Assembly (NCBI GenBank): GCA_964570865.1 | Contig: CAZMZM010000005.1 | Span: 3,165-67,164 of the forward strand | Reading direction: 5' to 3' | Length of the DNA stretch: 64,000 nt | Source of the DNA: WGAL01 sp964570865 | GTDB taxonomy: Bacteria > Bacteroidota > Ignavibacteria > Ignavibacteriales > Melioribacteraceae | In this document: piece after piece, positions 7,836 through 15,928 of the stretch | Layout: each line of letters begins with the position of its first letter | Numbering within the stretch: the stretch's first letter is position 1 | Position numbers and translations under genes: made by a program | Notes under the pieces: generated by a model | The model's input: the letters and a program-made list of their open reading frames with translations, nothing else | The model's database searches: none | Told to the model about the DNA's origin: nothing

Positions 7836-10237
7836 TTTTTTGTTTTCTTCTTAGTCTGCTTCCAATTTTTGCCGAAAACTATCGGCAAAGCTTCTTTGAT
7901 TTCCTCGACCGGAATAATTTTTAGTCCTTCTTTTACAGGCTCTTTAATCTCTTTTAAATCTCTTTCGTTTTCTTTTGGTATCAGAACCGTTTTTATTCCG
8001 TAACGGCGGGCAGCCAACAGCTTTTCGTTTAGACCGCCAATGGGCAACACCGCGCCTCGCAAAGTAATTTCGCCTGTCATTGCAACATCGCTCTTTGCGG
8101 ATTTTTGTGTAAGCACCGAATACATTGCCATCGTCATTGTAATGCCGGCGGAAGGTCCGTCTTTAGGTATTGCACCTTCCGGTAAGTGAATATGAATTTC
8201 TTTATCCTTAAATGCCGTCTGAGGTATTTTCAACTCCTTCGCATTCGAACGGAGATAACTGAGAGCCGCCATTGCGGATTCTTTCATTACATCGCCTAAC
8301 TGTCCGGTTAGGGTTAATCGCTCACGCCCTTTCATAACAGTAGCTTCAACGTTTAAGATTTCACCTCCTACGCTTGTCCAAGCCAATCCGGTTACAGAAC
8401 CGATTTTTGCCTTCTTATCGGCTTTGTGCGATCTAAACTTCGGAACACCCAGAAAGTCCTCAATTTTTTTCTCATCAATTACAACTTCAATCTTTTTCTT
8501 AGTAGAACTTTTTATTTTTTTTCTCACCAATTCTTTTGCGGATTTACGTAGAACCGAAGCAATTTCCCGTTCCAGATTTCTTACTCCCGCTTCACGAGTG
8601 TATTCCGTAACTATTTTTTTAATTACGGAATCACCGATAATTATCTTAAATTTATCCAAACCGTGAGCTTGTATTTGACGAGGAATAATATGACGTTTTG
8701 CAATCTCAATTTTTTCAAATTCCAAATACCCGGGTAATTCGATAATTTCCATTCTGTCTTGAAGCGGTACGGGAATGTTGTATCTTACATTTGCCGTTGT
8801 AATAAACATAACTTGCGATAAATCGTAATCTACTTCAAGGTAATGATCCTGGAAAGTGTTATTCTGTTCGGGGTCAAGCACCTCAAGCATCGCAGAAGTC
8901 GGGTCGCCGCGAAAATCGGCACTCATTTTATCGATTTCGTCCAATAAAATCACGGGATTAACCGTTCCGGCTCGTTTCATCGATTGAATGATTTTTCCCG
9001 GCATCGAACCAATATACGTTTTTCTGTGACCTCTTATTTCAGCTTCGTCCTTTACTCCGCCCAGACTTATTCTCACAAATTTCCGATTCAATGCACGCGC
9101 TATCGATTTGCCGAGAGATGTTTTTCCGACTCCAGGAGGTCCTACCAAACAAAGGATTTGACCGCGTATTGACTTCACCAGATTAAGCACCGCAATATGC
9201 TCGACAATTCGTTCTTTCGGTTTTTCCAATCCGAAATGATCTTCGTCAAGCATCTTTTCCACACTCCCTATTTCCAGATTATCCTTTGTGCGTTTTTTCC
9301 AAGGAATGCTAACAAGCCAGTCCAAGTAATTATGAACAACAGTGGCTTCGGGAGAGCTTGGCGGAATCCGTCTCAATTTGTTTAGTTCTTCAAATGCCTT
9401 ATCCTCAACCTCTTTAGGCATTTTAGCTTTTTTAATTTTTTGTGTTAGTTCTTCCAATTCTCCCGGTTCGTCAAAGTCTTCCCCGAGTTCTTCCTTCAGT
9501 AATCTTATTTGCTCCTGAATAATATATCTTCTTTGGGATTTTGAAATGTTTTCATGAACTTTCTCTTCAATCTCCTTCTCCATTCTCAAAATATCAAGTT
9601 CCGATTGAAGAATCCTAATCAATTCATAATACTGATTTTCAAGACCTGTCTGTTCAAGAATTGCATGTTTGATCTCAACGGACTGTTGAATATTTGCCGC
9701 CACATAGTAAAGGCGTCTGTCAATCTCCTTGATATTTTCATAAGCTACTTCTACTTCCGGAGGAAGCGTTTTATTTGCTTCCGTATATTCCTTAAAAAGT
9801 GTGGAAACTTGTTTGTCCAATGCAAGTAGTTTTTTTTCATCCTGAGCGTAAGGGAGAAAAAACTCAATCTTTCCCTCAAAATAGTTTTTCCTTCCGGTAA
9901 AAGATTTAATCCTTCCGTGTAAAATACCGTCAACCAAAATTTTAAGCAACCCGTTAGGCAGCTTAAGAATCTGAATAATTCTGGCGATTGTTCCTTCGCG
10001 ATAAAAATCATCTTTAGTCGGTTCCTCAATAGACGCATCTTTCTGAGATGATATAAAAATAAATTGTGATTTTTCCATCGCCTCATTTGCCGCCTTTATT
10101 GAGTTATCTCTTCCCACAAGAACAGGGAAAATCATATAAGGGAAAATAACATTATCCCTAAGGGGTAGTATCGGCATTACTTCCGGTATATCTTCTAATA
10201 TTGAAAAGTCAAAAGCAGAGGTTTTAACTTCCTGCAT
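7832..10237 (-). CDS. lon: Lon protease (ATP-dependent, class S16)
   Basis: 801-residue cytoplasmic AAA+ protease that removes misfolded and regulatory proteins. Order: N-terminal LON substrate-binding domain (MPILPLRDNVIFPYM), coiled-coil linker, Walker A GPPGVGKTS, Walker B VILLDEIDK, then the protease domain with the catalytic Ser in KDGPSAGI and the Lys downstream in LPIGGLNEKLLAARR. A Lys-rich tail ends the protein. Two ATGs are available (10243, 10237); AAAGGA lies 6 nt before the second and abuts the first, so I use 10237. Memo, msrC and dnaX follow with overlaps or a 7-bp gap. A TATATTTG element lies upstream, but I could not define a full promoter. Confidence 0.97.
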   Translation of the reverse strand: MQEVKTSAFDFSILEDIPEVMPILPLRDNVIFPYMIFPVLVGRDNSIKAANEAMEKSQFIFISSQKDASIEEPTKDDFYREGTIARIIQILKLPNGLLKILVDGILHGRIKSFTGRKNYFEGKIEFFLPYAQDEKKLLALDKQVSTLFKEYTEANKTLPPEVEVAYENIKEIDRRLYYVAANIQQSVEIKHAILEQTGLENQYYELIRILQSELDILRMEKEIEEKVHENISKSQRRYIIQEQIRLLKEELGEDFDEPGELEELTQKIKKAKMPKEVEDKAFEELNKLRRIPPSSPEATVVHNYLDWLVSIPWKKRTKDNLEIGSVEKMLDEDHFGLEKPKERIVEHIAVLNLVKSIRGQILCLVGPPGVGKTSLGKSIARALNRKFVRISLGGVKDEAEIRGHRKTYIGSMPGKIIQSMKRAGTVNPVILLDEIDKMSADFRGDPTSAMLEVLDPEQNNTFQDHYLEVDYDLSQVMFITTANVRYNIPVPLQDRMEIIELPGYLEFEKIEIAKRHIIPRQIQAHGLDKFKIIIGDSVIKKIVTEYTREAGVRNLEREIASVLRKSAKELVRKKIKSSTKKKIEVVIDEKKIEDFLGVPKFRSHKADKKAKIGSVTGLAWTSVGGEILNVEATVMKGRERLTLTGQLGDVMKESAMAALSYLRSNAKELKIPQTAFKDKEIHIHLPEGAIPKDGPSAGITMTMAMYSVLTQKSAKSDVAMTGEITLRGAVLPIGGLNEKLLAARRYGIKTVLIPKENERDLKEIKEPVKEGLKIIPVEEIKEALPIVFGKNWKQTKKKTKK

Positions 10238-10356
10238 ATTCATTCCTTTAAAATTTTTTTGTAAGCATCAAATATAAGAAAAGAAGAGAAATTATTATTA
10301 GGTAGATTTGCATTCTCATCTAACGGTTATTATAATAAAATATTTAAATCTTAATA

Positions 10357-11025
10357 TCAGAGAGTTTTTAATATTTTATCTACTTTATTCGGCTTGTTGT
10401 TTTTGATTTTTCTTCTCTTGATAATTAAATTCATAATTAAAGCAGCGAATGTCAATAAGAAAGAAATAAGTGAAATAGGAACGGAATACTTTAAATAATC
10501 TGAAATTCTAATCCAATTCATTTCGCCAAGCGTGAACAAATGAAGAATTAAAAAAACATATCCGAGTAACATCAACATATAAACATTCCGTCTTTTAGCA
10601 TTATCTTGTTTGGCTGTTATTCCTATTATTGAAATTGCCATAAATACGGATAACGCTGAAATCCCCCAAAGCAAAGTCATATCTCCGGTTTCATTCAAGA
10701 AACCATTCGAGAAAAAATCCGGAAGGTGTTTGTTGTCAAAAACAACCACTGAAAGTATTGCATGTAAAAACATTAAAACCGTGCTGGTAGTACCGAAAAA
10801 TTTTGCATGTGATTCTTTTTCCGGTTTATCCTTGGTTTTGTATTTTTCAACTACTATTTGAAAAAGAAGAAAAACAATTGTAAAAGCAACCGCCTTGTTC
10901 AGAAGTAAAACAAACTCCCCGCCAAAATCAACTTTTTTTAACAAAACGTAACGCAGCAACACATATAACGATGATAGAGTGAAATAGCCGAGAACAATAA
11001 TTACGGCTTTTCTGTTTTTATTCAT
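10357..11025 (-). CDS. Six-helix membrane protein, unknown (ferric reductase-like?)
   Basis: 222 residues with six predicted membrane helices at about 8-30, 40-60, 76-97, 115-137, 148-168 and 177-203, then a very basic tail (IKRRKIKNNKPNKVDK). Histidines lie inside helices three (LMFLHAIL) and five (ILHLFTLG), loosely like the haem-ligand pattern of YedZ/MsrQ-type ferric reductase domains. Only two such histidines are evident, so that assignment is tentative. It overlaps coaD by ATGA and is the last gene of the long hrcA-led unit. No terminator is clear after it. Otherwise I do not recognise it. Confidence 0.7.
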   Translation of the reverse strand: MNKNRKAVIIVLGYFTLSSLYVLLRYVLLKKVDFGGEFVLLLNKAVAFTIVFLLFQIVVEKYKTKDKPEKESHAKFFGTTSTVLMFLHAILSVVVFDNKHLPDFFSNGFLNETGDMTLLWGISALSVFMAISIIGITAKQDNAKRRNVYMLMLLGYVFLILHLFTLGEMNWIRISDYLKYSVPISLISFLLTFAALIMNLIIKRRKIKNNKPNKVDKILKTL

Positions 11026-11525
11026 TTTTTCTCGCGCTGTTTATACTGATCCGGAAATTTTTCTTTAAGCTTTTGCTCAACTATCGGTGGAACAAACTGA
11101 CTTACATCGCCGCCGAACATAGCCAGATTACGAATGATAGTTGAATTAAGATAAGTATATTTTTCATGTGGCATTACAAATATTGTCTTTATATCTGCCG
11201 AAAGTTTCCTGTTCATTAAAGCCATCTGAAATTCGTATTCAAAATCGGTGATTGCTCGCAACCCGCGTATTATCCCGATTGCGCCCAATGATTCCGCATG
11301 TTCAACAGTCAATCCGTCAAACGAATCGACAAAAATATTTGGATATTCCTTAATACTTTCTTTAATCATAGCTACTTTTTCTTCCACAGTAAATAGTCCG
11401 GTCTTTGCAGGATTACGCGCAACAGTAACTATCACTTCGTCAAAAAGTTCCATCGCCCGTTTCATTACGTCGAGATGTCCGTTCGTAACCGGATCAAACA
11501 TTCCGGGATAAATTACTCGTTTCAT
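11022..11525 (-). CDS. coaD: Phosphopantetheine adenylyltransferase (CoaD)
   Basis: 167-residue cytosolic enzyme of coenzyme A synthesis: ATP plus 4'-phosphopantetheine gives dephospho-CoA. The nucleotidyltransferase signature is in YPGMFDPVTNGHLD (T/HxGH motif), followed by Arg/Lys substrate contacts (VTVARNPAKTGLF), IRGLRAITDFEYE, and the C-terminal STIIRNLAMFGGDVSQFVP in place of the common SSTxVRE. Length matches the family (about 160). It overlaps rsmD upstream and the membrane protein downstream, each by ATGA. The rsmD-coaD pair is common across bacteria. Confidence 0.97.
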   Translation of the reverse strand: MKRVIYPGMFDPVTNGHLDVMKRAMELFDEVIVTVARNPAKTGLFTVEEKVAMIKESIKEYPNIFVDSFDGLTVEHAESLGAIGIIRGLRAITDFEYEFQMALMNRKLSADIKTIFVMPHEKYTYLNSTIIRNLAMFGGDVSQFVPPIVEQKLKEKFPDQYKQREKK

Positions 11526-12076
11526 TTAATCTCTTCCTTGTAAAACTGATAAATCAAACTATCTCCCAAGCGTCTGATGTGCTTGGCTCCGAAAGCTTTT
11601 TCGTCTTCTTTTTCCGTTTGGATTGATCTTTCAATTATTAGCAATCCATCATCATTCAGTAAATTTCTATCAAAAATATTTCGGAATACCAAATATACAT
11701 CATCTCTGAAAAAAGGAGGATCTGCAATTATTAAATCAAATTGTTTTGTTGTTTGTTTTGAAAATTTTACCGCATCACTTTTATTAACTTTGCATAAGTC
11801 GGTAACATCCAAGGACTCAACATTTTCAAGCAGGTTTTTATAAATCTTAAAATTTTGTTCTACAAAATCCACAAAAGCCGCTCCACGACTTAATGCTTCA
11901 AAGCCTAACGCTCCGGTACCGGCATACAAATCGCAGACAAGTGCGTCTTCAAAATCGAAAATATTATTCAGATAATTAAAAATCGCTTCTCTGTTTCTAT
12001 CGGTAGTCGGGCGAACTTGTTTTGAATTCGGTACTTTTATTTTTCTTCCTTTCAGAAAGCCCGAGATTATTCTCAT
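11522..12076 (-). CDS. rsmD: 16S rRNA (guanine966-N2)-methyltransferase RsmD
   Basis: 184-residue class I SAM-dependent methyltransferase acting on G966 of 16S rRNA. The N-terminus MRIISGFLKGRKI and VRPTTDRNREAIFNYL are typical of RsmD. The SAM site is CDLYAGTGALGFEALSRGA, and the amino-methyltransferase catalytic motif is IADPPF. It abuts the PilM-like gene exactly (TAA followed by ATG) and overlaps coaD by 4 bp, so it sits in the middle of the hrcA-led unit. No oddities seen. Confidence 0.95.
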   Translation of the reverse strand: MRIISGFLKGRKIKVPNSKQVRPTTDRNREAIFNYLNNIFDFEDALVCDLYAGTGALGFEALSRGAAFVDFVEQNFKIYKNLLENVESLDVTDLCKVNKSDAVKFSKQTTKQFDLIIADPPFFRDDVYLVFRNIFDRNLLNDDGLLIIERSIQTEKEDEKAFGAKHIRRLGDSLIYQFYKEEIK

Positions 12077-12958
12077 TTACCTTACTCTCAGAAATGCGCC
12101 TAAAATCGGGGCGTAACATTCGCTTTCTTTTATTGTTACTTCGTTTTCGGTAAAGCGTTCGATATAGTTAAGGGGAACGATATTAAATTCTTCAATCAAT
12201 TCTTTTTCCGTTTCCTCATTTTCTACGAATCCCCCTTTTCCAAAGACAAAATCATCTTCAGACGAGGAAGAAATTTCTTTTAATTCTCCGGCAACATTTT
12301 TCATTAAAGACAATAAACTATCATTGTCAAATGTTTTTGTGATAAGCCGAACAATTCCGTCCGCTTCCAAAAGAACAGAGGAAAATTGATTACCTTCAAA
12401 GTAAAAATACAAAAGCGGTTTTTCTCTAATCTCTTCGCCGACTAAGGAACGAAACGCATTTGCAGCCGAGATAGCGGGGTGATCGATATATTTGATTGAA
12501 ACATCTTTCCGGATTGCAAATTTTTGAATTATTTCTATAATGTTTTTCGGAATTACAAAAGTGTTGGCATAGTTTGTTCCTCTTACTTCCGAAATAAAAA
12601 ATGACGAGAGATATTTTGAAGAATCGATTGTCGGTATAAGTTGTTCCAATTCCCAAAAGGATTGGTCTTTAATTTCGTCAAGTGACAATTTTTTATCGAC
12701 AGGGAAAAAAAAGCTGTGATAAAATCCCAAAGGAAATGTAAAGGAAATTTCTTTACTAATCGGCGCTCCGTCTTTTTCCAATGCTTCTTCGAGTATCGAA
12801 GCAAGTTTAACTTCTGAGATTGAGGTCGTAATTTCGTCAGCGAAATCAATTGAAAAGAAGCGAGGGATTTTCAGTCTTTTTTCTTCAAATGTTTTTTCGG
12901 CAAAAAATATTTTGGAGCCGGTGATTGAAAATCCGGCTCCGTTTTTCAAGAATGTCAT
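12077..12958 (-). CDS. PilM-like (actin-fold) protein
   Basis: 293 residues with no signal peptide or membrane helix, so probably cytoplasmic. The pattern resembles the type IV pilus assembly ATPase PilM and related FtsA/actin-fold proteins: N-terminal GAGFSITGSKIFFAE, a central FWELEQLIP-type segment, VSIKYIDHPAISAANAF (close to the PilM D-P-A-AxAN wording) and a C-terminal ECYAPILGAFLR. Motifs are weak and no nucleotide-binding signature is certain. Its upstream neighbours are a single-pass protein with a pilin-like outer domain and a ComEA-like protein, which supports a role in a pilus- or uptake-like envelope structure. PilN, PilO and PilQ homologues are not visible. A divergent GspL-type protein is the alternative. 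Confidence 0.6.
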   Translation of the reverse strand: MTFLKNGAGFSITGSKIFFAEKTFEEKRLKIPRFFSIDFADEITTSISEVKLASILEEALEKDGAPISKEISFTFPLGFYHSFFFPVDKKLSLDEIKDQSFWELEQLIPTIDSSKYLSSFFISEVRGTNYANTFVIPKNIIEIIQKFAIRKDVSIKYIDHPAISAANAFRSLVGEEIREKPLLYFYFEGNQFSSVLLEADGIVRLITKTFDNDSLLSLMKNVAGELKEISSSSEDDFVFGKGGFVENEETEKELIEEFNIVPLNYIERFTENEVTIKESECYAPILGAFLRVR

Positions 12959-12966
12959 TCTCTAAA

Positions 12967-13530
12967 CTATTCCCAAGATGCTGTGTTCAACGAAGCGTTG
13001 TTGTACAAGTCTCCGATAGTTCCGTAACCGTCCTTATCTTCAAGATAGTAGCGGTGACCAAAGGTTTTAACCGTATCAATCTTAACTAATTTTCCCCAGC
13101 GATTGACGGTTGTGTCATATTCCGTTGATGAATCTACTTGCAGCAAATATGGTCGCAAAGATTTGGGGGAATGCAGCAATGATTCAGGAACAAATTCACC
13201 TGTTGAAACCAATGACTTAAAGGGGTTTGTTGACTTTTTAGTTATAGTATCAAATCCTGTCATTGCTTTGATTACAGTAGAATCGGTTTTGATAAACTCA
13301 ATCAAACTATCCAAGTTGTCTGTAAAATATCCTTTTTTATTATGCCAAAGTATTTCGGCCTGCCGAATATCATCCATTCTAATTCTTGATTCCTTCTTAA
13401 AGTATCTTTCCTTACGCATAATTTCTCTCGGTTGAACAATAGCAACTTCAATCAACACGTACGATAGAACTATTATTACAACCCAAAGAGCTGCATGAAT
13501 GTACCATGGCTCTTGTTTCTTCTGAATCAT
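12967..13530 (-). CDS. Single-pass membrane protein with pilin-like outer domain, unknown
   Basis: 187 residues: short cytoplasmic start, one membrane helix at about 12-32 (ALWVVIIVLSYVLIEVAIV), then an outer region. The segment RQAEILWHNKKGYFTDNLD resembles the A-xx-Y-xxx-G-xYP/T-xxLdxL block of pseudopilins, and YYLEDKDGYGTIGD closes the protein. The prepilin peptidase site (G/FTxxE) is absent, so it is not a standard pilin. A strong GGAGGAT Shine-Dalgarno precedes the ATG. It lies 24 bp after the ComEA-like gene and 8 bp before the PilM-like gene. Function unknown; a PilN-like anchoring role is a guess. Confidence 0.65.
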   Translation of the reverse strand: MIQKKQEPWYIHAALWVVIIVLSYVLIEVAIVQPREIMRKERYFKKESRIRMDDIRQAEILWHNKKGYFTDNLDSLIEFIKTDSTVIKAMTGFDTITKKSTNPFKSLVSTGEFVPESLLHSPKSLRPYLLQVDSSTEYDTTVNRWGKLVKIDTVKTFGHRYYLEDKDGYGTIGDLYNNASLNTASWE

Positions 13531-13554
13531 TTTTATCCTCCGAGAGTACTCTTT

Positions 13555-14046
13555 TTATTTAATAATTAAAAACTTTTTTATTTTGGAAAATTTCTTCTTC
13601 CCGATTCCTTTAACTTTCAATAAATCTTTTACCGATTTAAACCTTTTTAACTCGGATCTTTTTGCAATAATCCGTTCGGCGGTTTTAATACCTATGCCCG
13701 GCAGTTGAGTAAATTCCTTTGCCGAAGCTTTATTGATATTAATGATTTTTCCCGTTTTCCGGGAATCATTTTTTATTTTTGATTTATTTTTACTAAAATC
13801 TAAAAGTTCTTGTTTAGAATCAACTTTTTTTTCTATAAATGCTGCATCTTTTTTCTGTTTTAGCGAATCATAGCTGTAAAAGAGAGAATCTTGCTTAGAA
13901 TAATCAAAGTTTTGATTATTTCTTTCGTGATAATAGTTCAAAGTTCTTAGAACCAAACCGACGACTAACGCCAAGCTCAAAAAAAGAACTACTTTTAATT
14001 CCTTTTCGGTAAAACCGATTTTATGTGCAATCTTCTTAAAGTTCAC
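13555..14046 (-). CDS. ComEA-like helix-hairpin-helix protein, membrane anchored
   Basis: 163 residues: membrane helix at about 19-38 (VVLFLSLALVVGLVL), a charged Lys/Ser/Asp-rich linker, and a C-terminal tandem helix-hairpin-helix domain with INKASAKEFTQLPGIGIKTAERII and LLKVKGIGKKKF. This matches the ComEA architecture, in which the HhH domain binds double-stranded DNA at the outer face of the membrane during uptake. Similar short HhH proteins exist in non-competent bacteria, so competence is not proven. The start is GTG at 14046, 9 bp after the dnaJ stop, placing it in the heat-shock operon, an unusual site for a DNA-uptake gene. Confidence 0.82.
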   Translation of the reverse strand: MNFKKIAHKIGFTEKELKVVLFLSLALVVGLVLRTLNYYHERNNQNFDYSKQDSLFYSYDSLKQKKDAAFIEKKVDSKQELLDFSKNKSKIKNDSRKTGKIININKASAKEFTQLPGIGIKTAERIIAKRSELKRFKSVKDLLKVKGIGKKKFSKIKKFLIIK

Positions 14047-14055
14047 TTCAATCGA

Positions 14056-15183
14056 CTACATTGGAACCTTAATGTTGGGTTGATTTTGCAATTCTTTAAG
14101 CAGCTCTTTTTCTCTCGACGTAACTTTTTGAGGAACGTAAATATTTATCCTTACCAACTGGTCTCCGGCGCCATGACGGTTCAGATGCTGAATGCCTTTA
14201 TGACGCATTTTTAATAATTTACCGGGTTGTATTCCGGCTTCGATTTTAAGTTTTGCTTTTCCGGTTAATGTTGGTATTTGTACTTCGGTACCCAAAACCG
14301 CTTCGGGAAAACTAATCGTTAAGTCGTAAATTACGTCATCTCCGTTACGCGTAAAATACTCATGAGGCATTTCTTTGAAGATAACAATAATATCTCCCGA
14401 CTGCCCGCCGTTTTTGCCGGCATTACCTTGTCCGCGTAATGTCATGTAATTACCGTCACTGACGCCTGCGGGAACTGTAACCTTAATTGTTTCCTCAACT
14501 TTCACTCGTCCTTCGCCGTTGCAAACATTACACGGATCGGTAATTACTTTTCCCGTTCCGCCGCAATTACTGCACGGAGCAATATTTACAAACTGCCCAA
14601 ACATTGAGCGTGAAACTTGGCGAACTTCGCCGGTACCGTGGCATACGGAACACGTCTGAAACGCACTTGCATTCCTTGCTCCGGTCCCGCTGCAAGCCGA
14701 ACAAGTTTTATATCTTTTTAATTTTATTTTTTTTGTTGTACCGTTTGCAATCTCTTCAAGTGTAAGTTTAAGCGTTACTTTTAAATCGGAGCCGGGCGTG
14801 CCGGACGAAGTTCTTCTTCCGCCCGAGGCCGAACCGCCGCCGAAAATATCATCGAAGATAGACCCTCCTCCGCCTCTGCCGCCGCCGAAAATATCAGAGA
14901 AATGACTAAAAATATCATTGATGTCGTTAAAACCATGGAAATCCTGTCCGCCGCCGCCCGGAGCGTTAAAACCGAACCGGTCGTATCTCTGTCGTTTTTC
15001 GTCGTTACTTAAAACCTCGTAAGCTTCGGCAGCTTCCTTAAATTTATCTTCTGCTGCTTTATCTCCCGGATTTTTATCCGGATGATATTTCATTGCCAAT
15101 TTTCTATATGCTTTTTTTATTTCATCTTTAGTCGCATCTTTTGAAACACCAAGCACTTCATAATAATCACGTTTATTGCTCAT
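14056..15183 (-). CDS. dnaJ: DnaJ, Hsp40 co-chaperone
   Basis: 375-residue type I J-protein that stimulates DnaK ATPase and delivers unfolded clients. It has the J domain with HPD (KYHPDKNPG), a Gly-rich region (about 75-130, many GGG and FGG repeats), four CxxCxGxG zinc motifs (CSACSGTG, CSVCHGTG, CSNCGGTG, CNVCNGEG) and C-terminal substrate-binding domains. I use the ATG at 15183 (protein MSNKRDYYEVLG). A TTG six bases upstream is also open, but the AAGGA Shine-Dalgarno is 9 nt from the ATG and only 3 nt from the TTG. It follows grpE across the assembly gap; dnaK is not in the window. Confidence 0.97.
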   Translation of the reverse strand: MSNKRDYYEVLGVSKDATKDEIKKAYRKLAMKYHPDKNPGDKAAEDKFKEAAEAYEVLSNDEKRQRYDRFGFNAPGGGGQDFHGFNDINDIFSHFSDIFGGGRGGGGSIFDDIFGGGSASGGRRTSSGTPGSDLKVTLKLTLEEIANGTTKKIKLKRYKTCSACSGTGARNASAFQTCSVCHGTGEVRQVSRSMFGQFVNIAPCSNCGGTGKVITDPCNVCNGEGRVKVEETIKVTVPAGVSDGNYMTLRGQGNAGKNGGQSGDIIVIFKEMPHEYFTRNGDDVIYDLTISFPEAVLGTEVQIPTLTGKAKLKIEAGIQPGKLLKMRHKGIQHLNRHGAGDQLVRINIYVPQKVTSREKELLKELQNQPNIKVPM

Positions 15184-15207
15184 ATTCAACTATCCTTCAC
15201 TATTCTC

Positions 15208-15307
15208 NNNNNNNNNNNNNNNNNNNNNNNNNNNNNNNNNNNNNNNNNNNNNNNNNNNNNNNNNNNNNNNNNNNNNNNNNNNNNNNNNNNNNNNNNNNNN
15301 NNNNNNN
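15208..15307. other. Assembly gap (100 N)
   Basis: One hundred consecutive N at the 3' end of grpE. The round number suggests a placeholder of unknown real length. After the gap the minus strand reads GAG AAT AGT GAA GGA then TAG at 15192-15190, which may be the true end of GrpE. Confidence 0.99.
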
Positions 15308-15910
15308 TTCTTTTTCCTGACTCACTATAACTTTTGTATGTTTTAATACTTTATCTTTATAAGTATAGCCGGGCTCAACTTCATGCAAAACGGTATTCGG
15401 CTCAACTTCGTCTGATTCCTGACGCATCAACGCTTCGTGAAAATTAAAATCAAACTCCTTTCCCACGGCATCAATTTTCTTAACACCTTCTTCTTCCAAG
15501 AGTTTTTTAAAATTTTCATAAACCATTTTCACGCCGTCGGAAAACGATTTTGAATCTCCTCCGTTTTCATCTGCGTGCGAAACGGAACGACCAAGATCAT
15601 CAAACACCGCCAACACCTTTCTGATAAACGGCTCGGCAGCATACTTATAAATATTATTGATGTCGTTTTCGGTTCTTCTTTTATAATTTTCAAACTCGGC
15701 AACTTTTCTTTGAAGAAGATCGCTTAACCTCTTTTTATCTTCTTCTAATTCTGAAATCTTTTTTTCCAAACTCTTAGTTTCTTGTTTTTCTCGGTTTTCC
15801 TCGTTTGAATTTTCTTTATTAATATCTTTTTTTTCTAATTTTTCTTTTTCGTCTTTTTTCATCTTTTCCTTTTTTTCATCATTCATTTTCTTGTTCTTAT
15901 GCTTTCCCAT
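15308..15910 (-). CDS. grpE: GrpE, DnaK nucleotide exchange factor (3' end in gap)
   Basis: The sequenced part gives about 201 residues. GrpE releases ADP from DnaK, working with DnaJ. A long Lys/Glu-rich low-complexity leader (about 1-60) runs into a coiled coil containing VAEFENYKRRTE, then the family core FDFNFHEALMR and the end GYTYKDKVLKHTKVIVS. Almost the whole protein is present; only a short tail falls in the 100-N gap, with a possible end ENSEG then TAG just past it (15190), 6 bp before the dnaJ ATG. It starts 18 bp after hrcA. The hrcA-grpE-dnaJ order without dnaK between is a known variant. Gap-spanning reading frames are not meaningful. Confidence 0.94.
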
Positions 15911-15928
15911 TTCTTAAAATCCCCTAAT

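Noticed and set aside
10357..11025. Firm call of the six-helix protein as a ferric reductase
   Set aside because: Only two helix-embedded histidines are evident; the family needs more conserved ligands.
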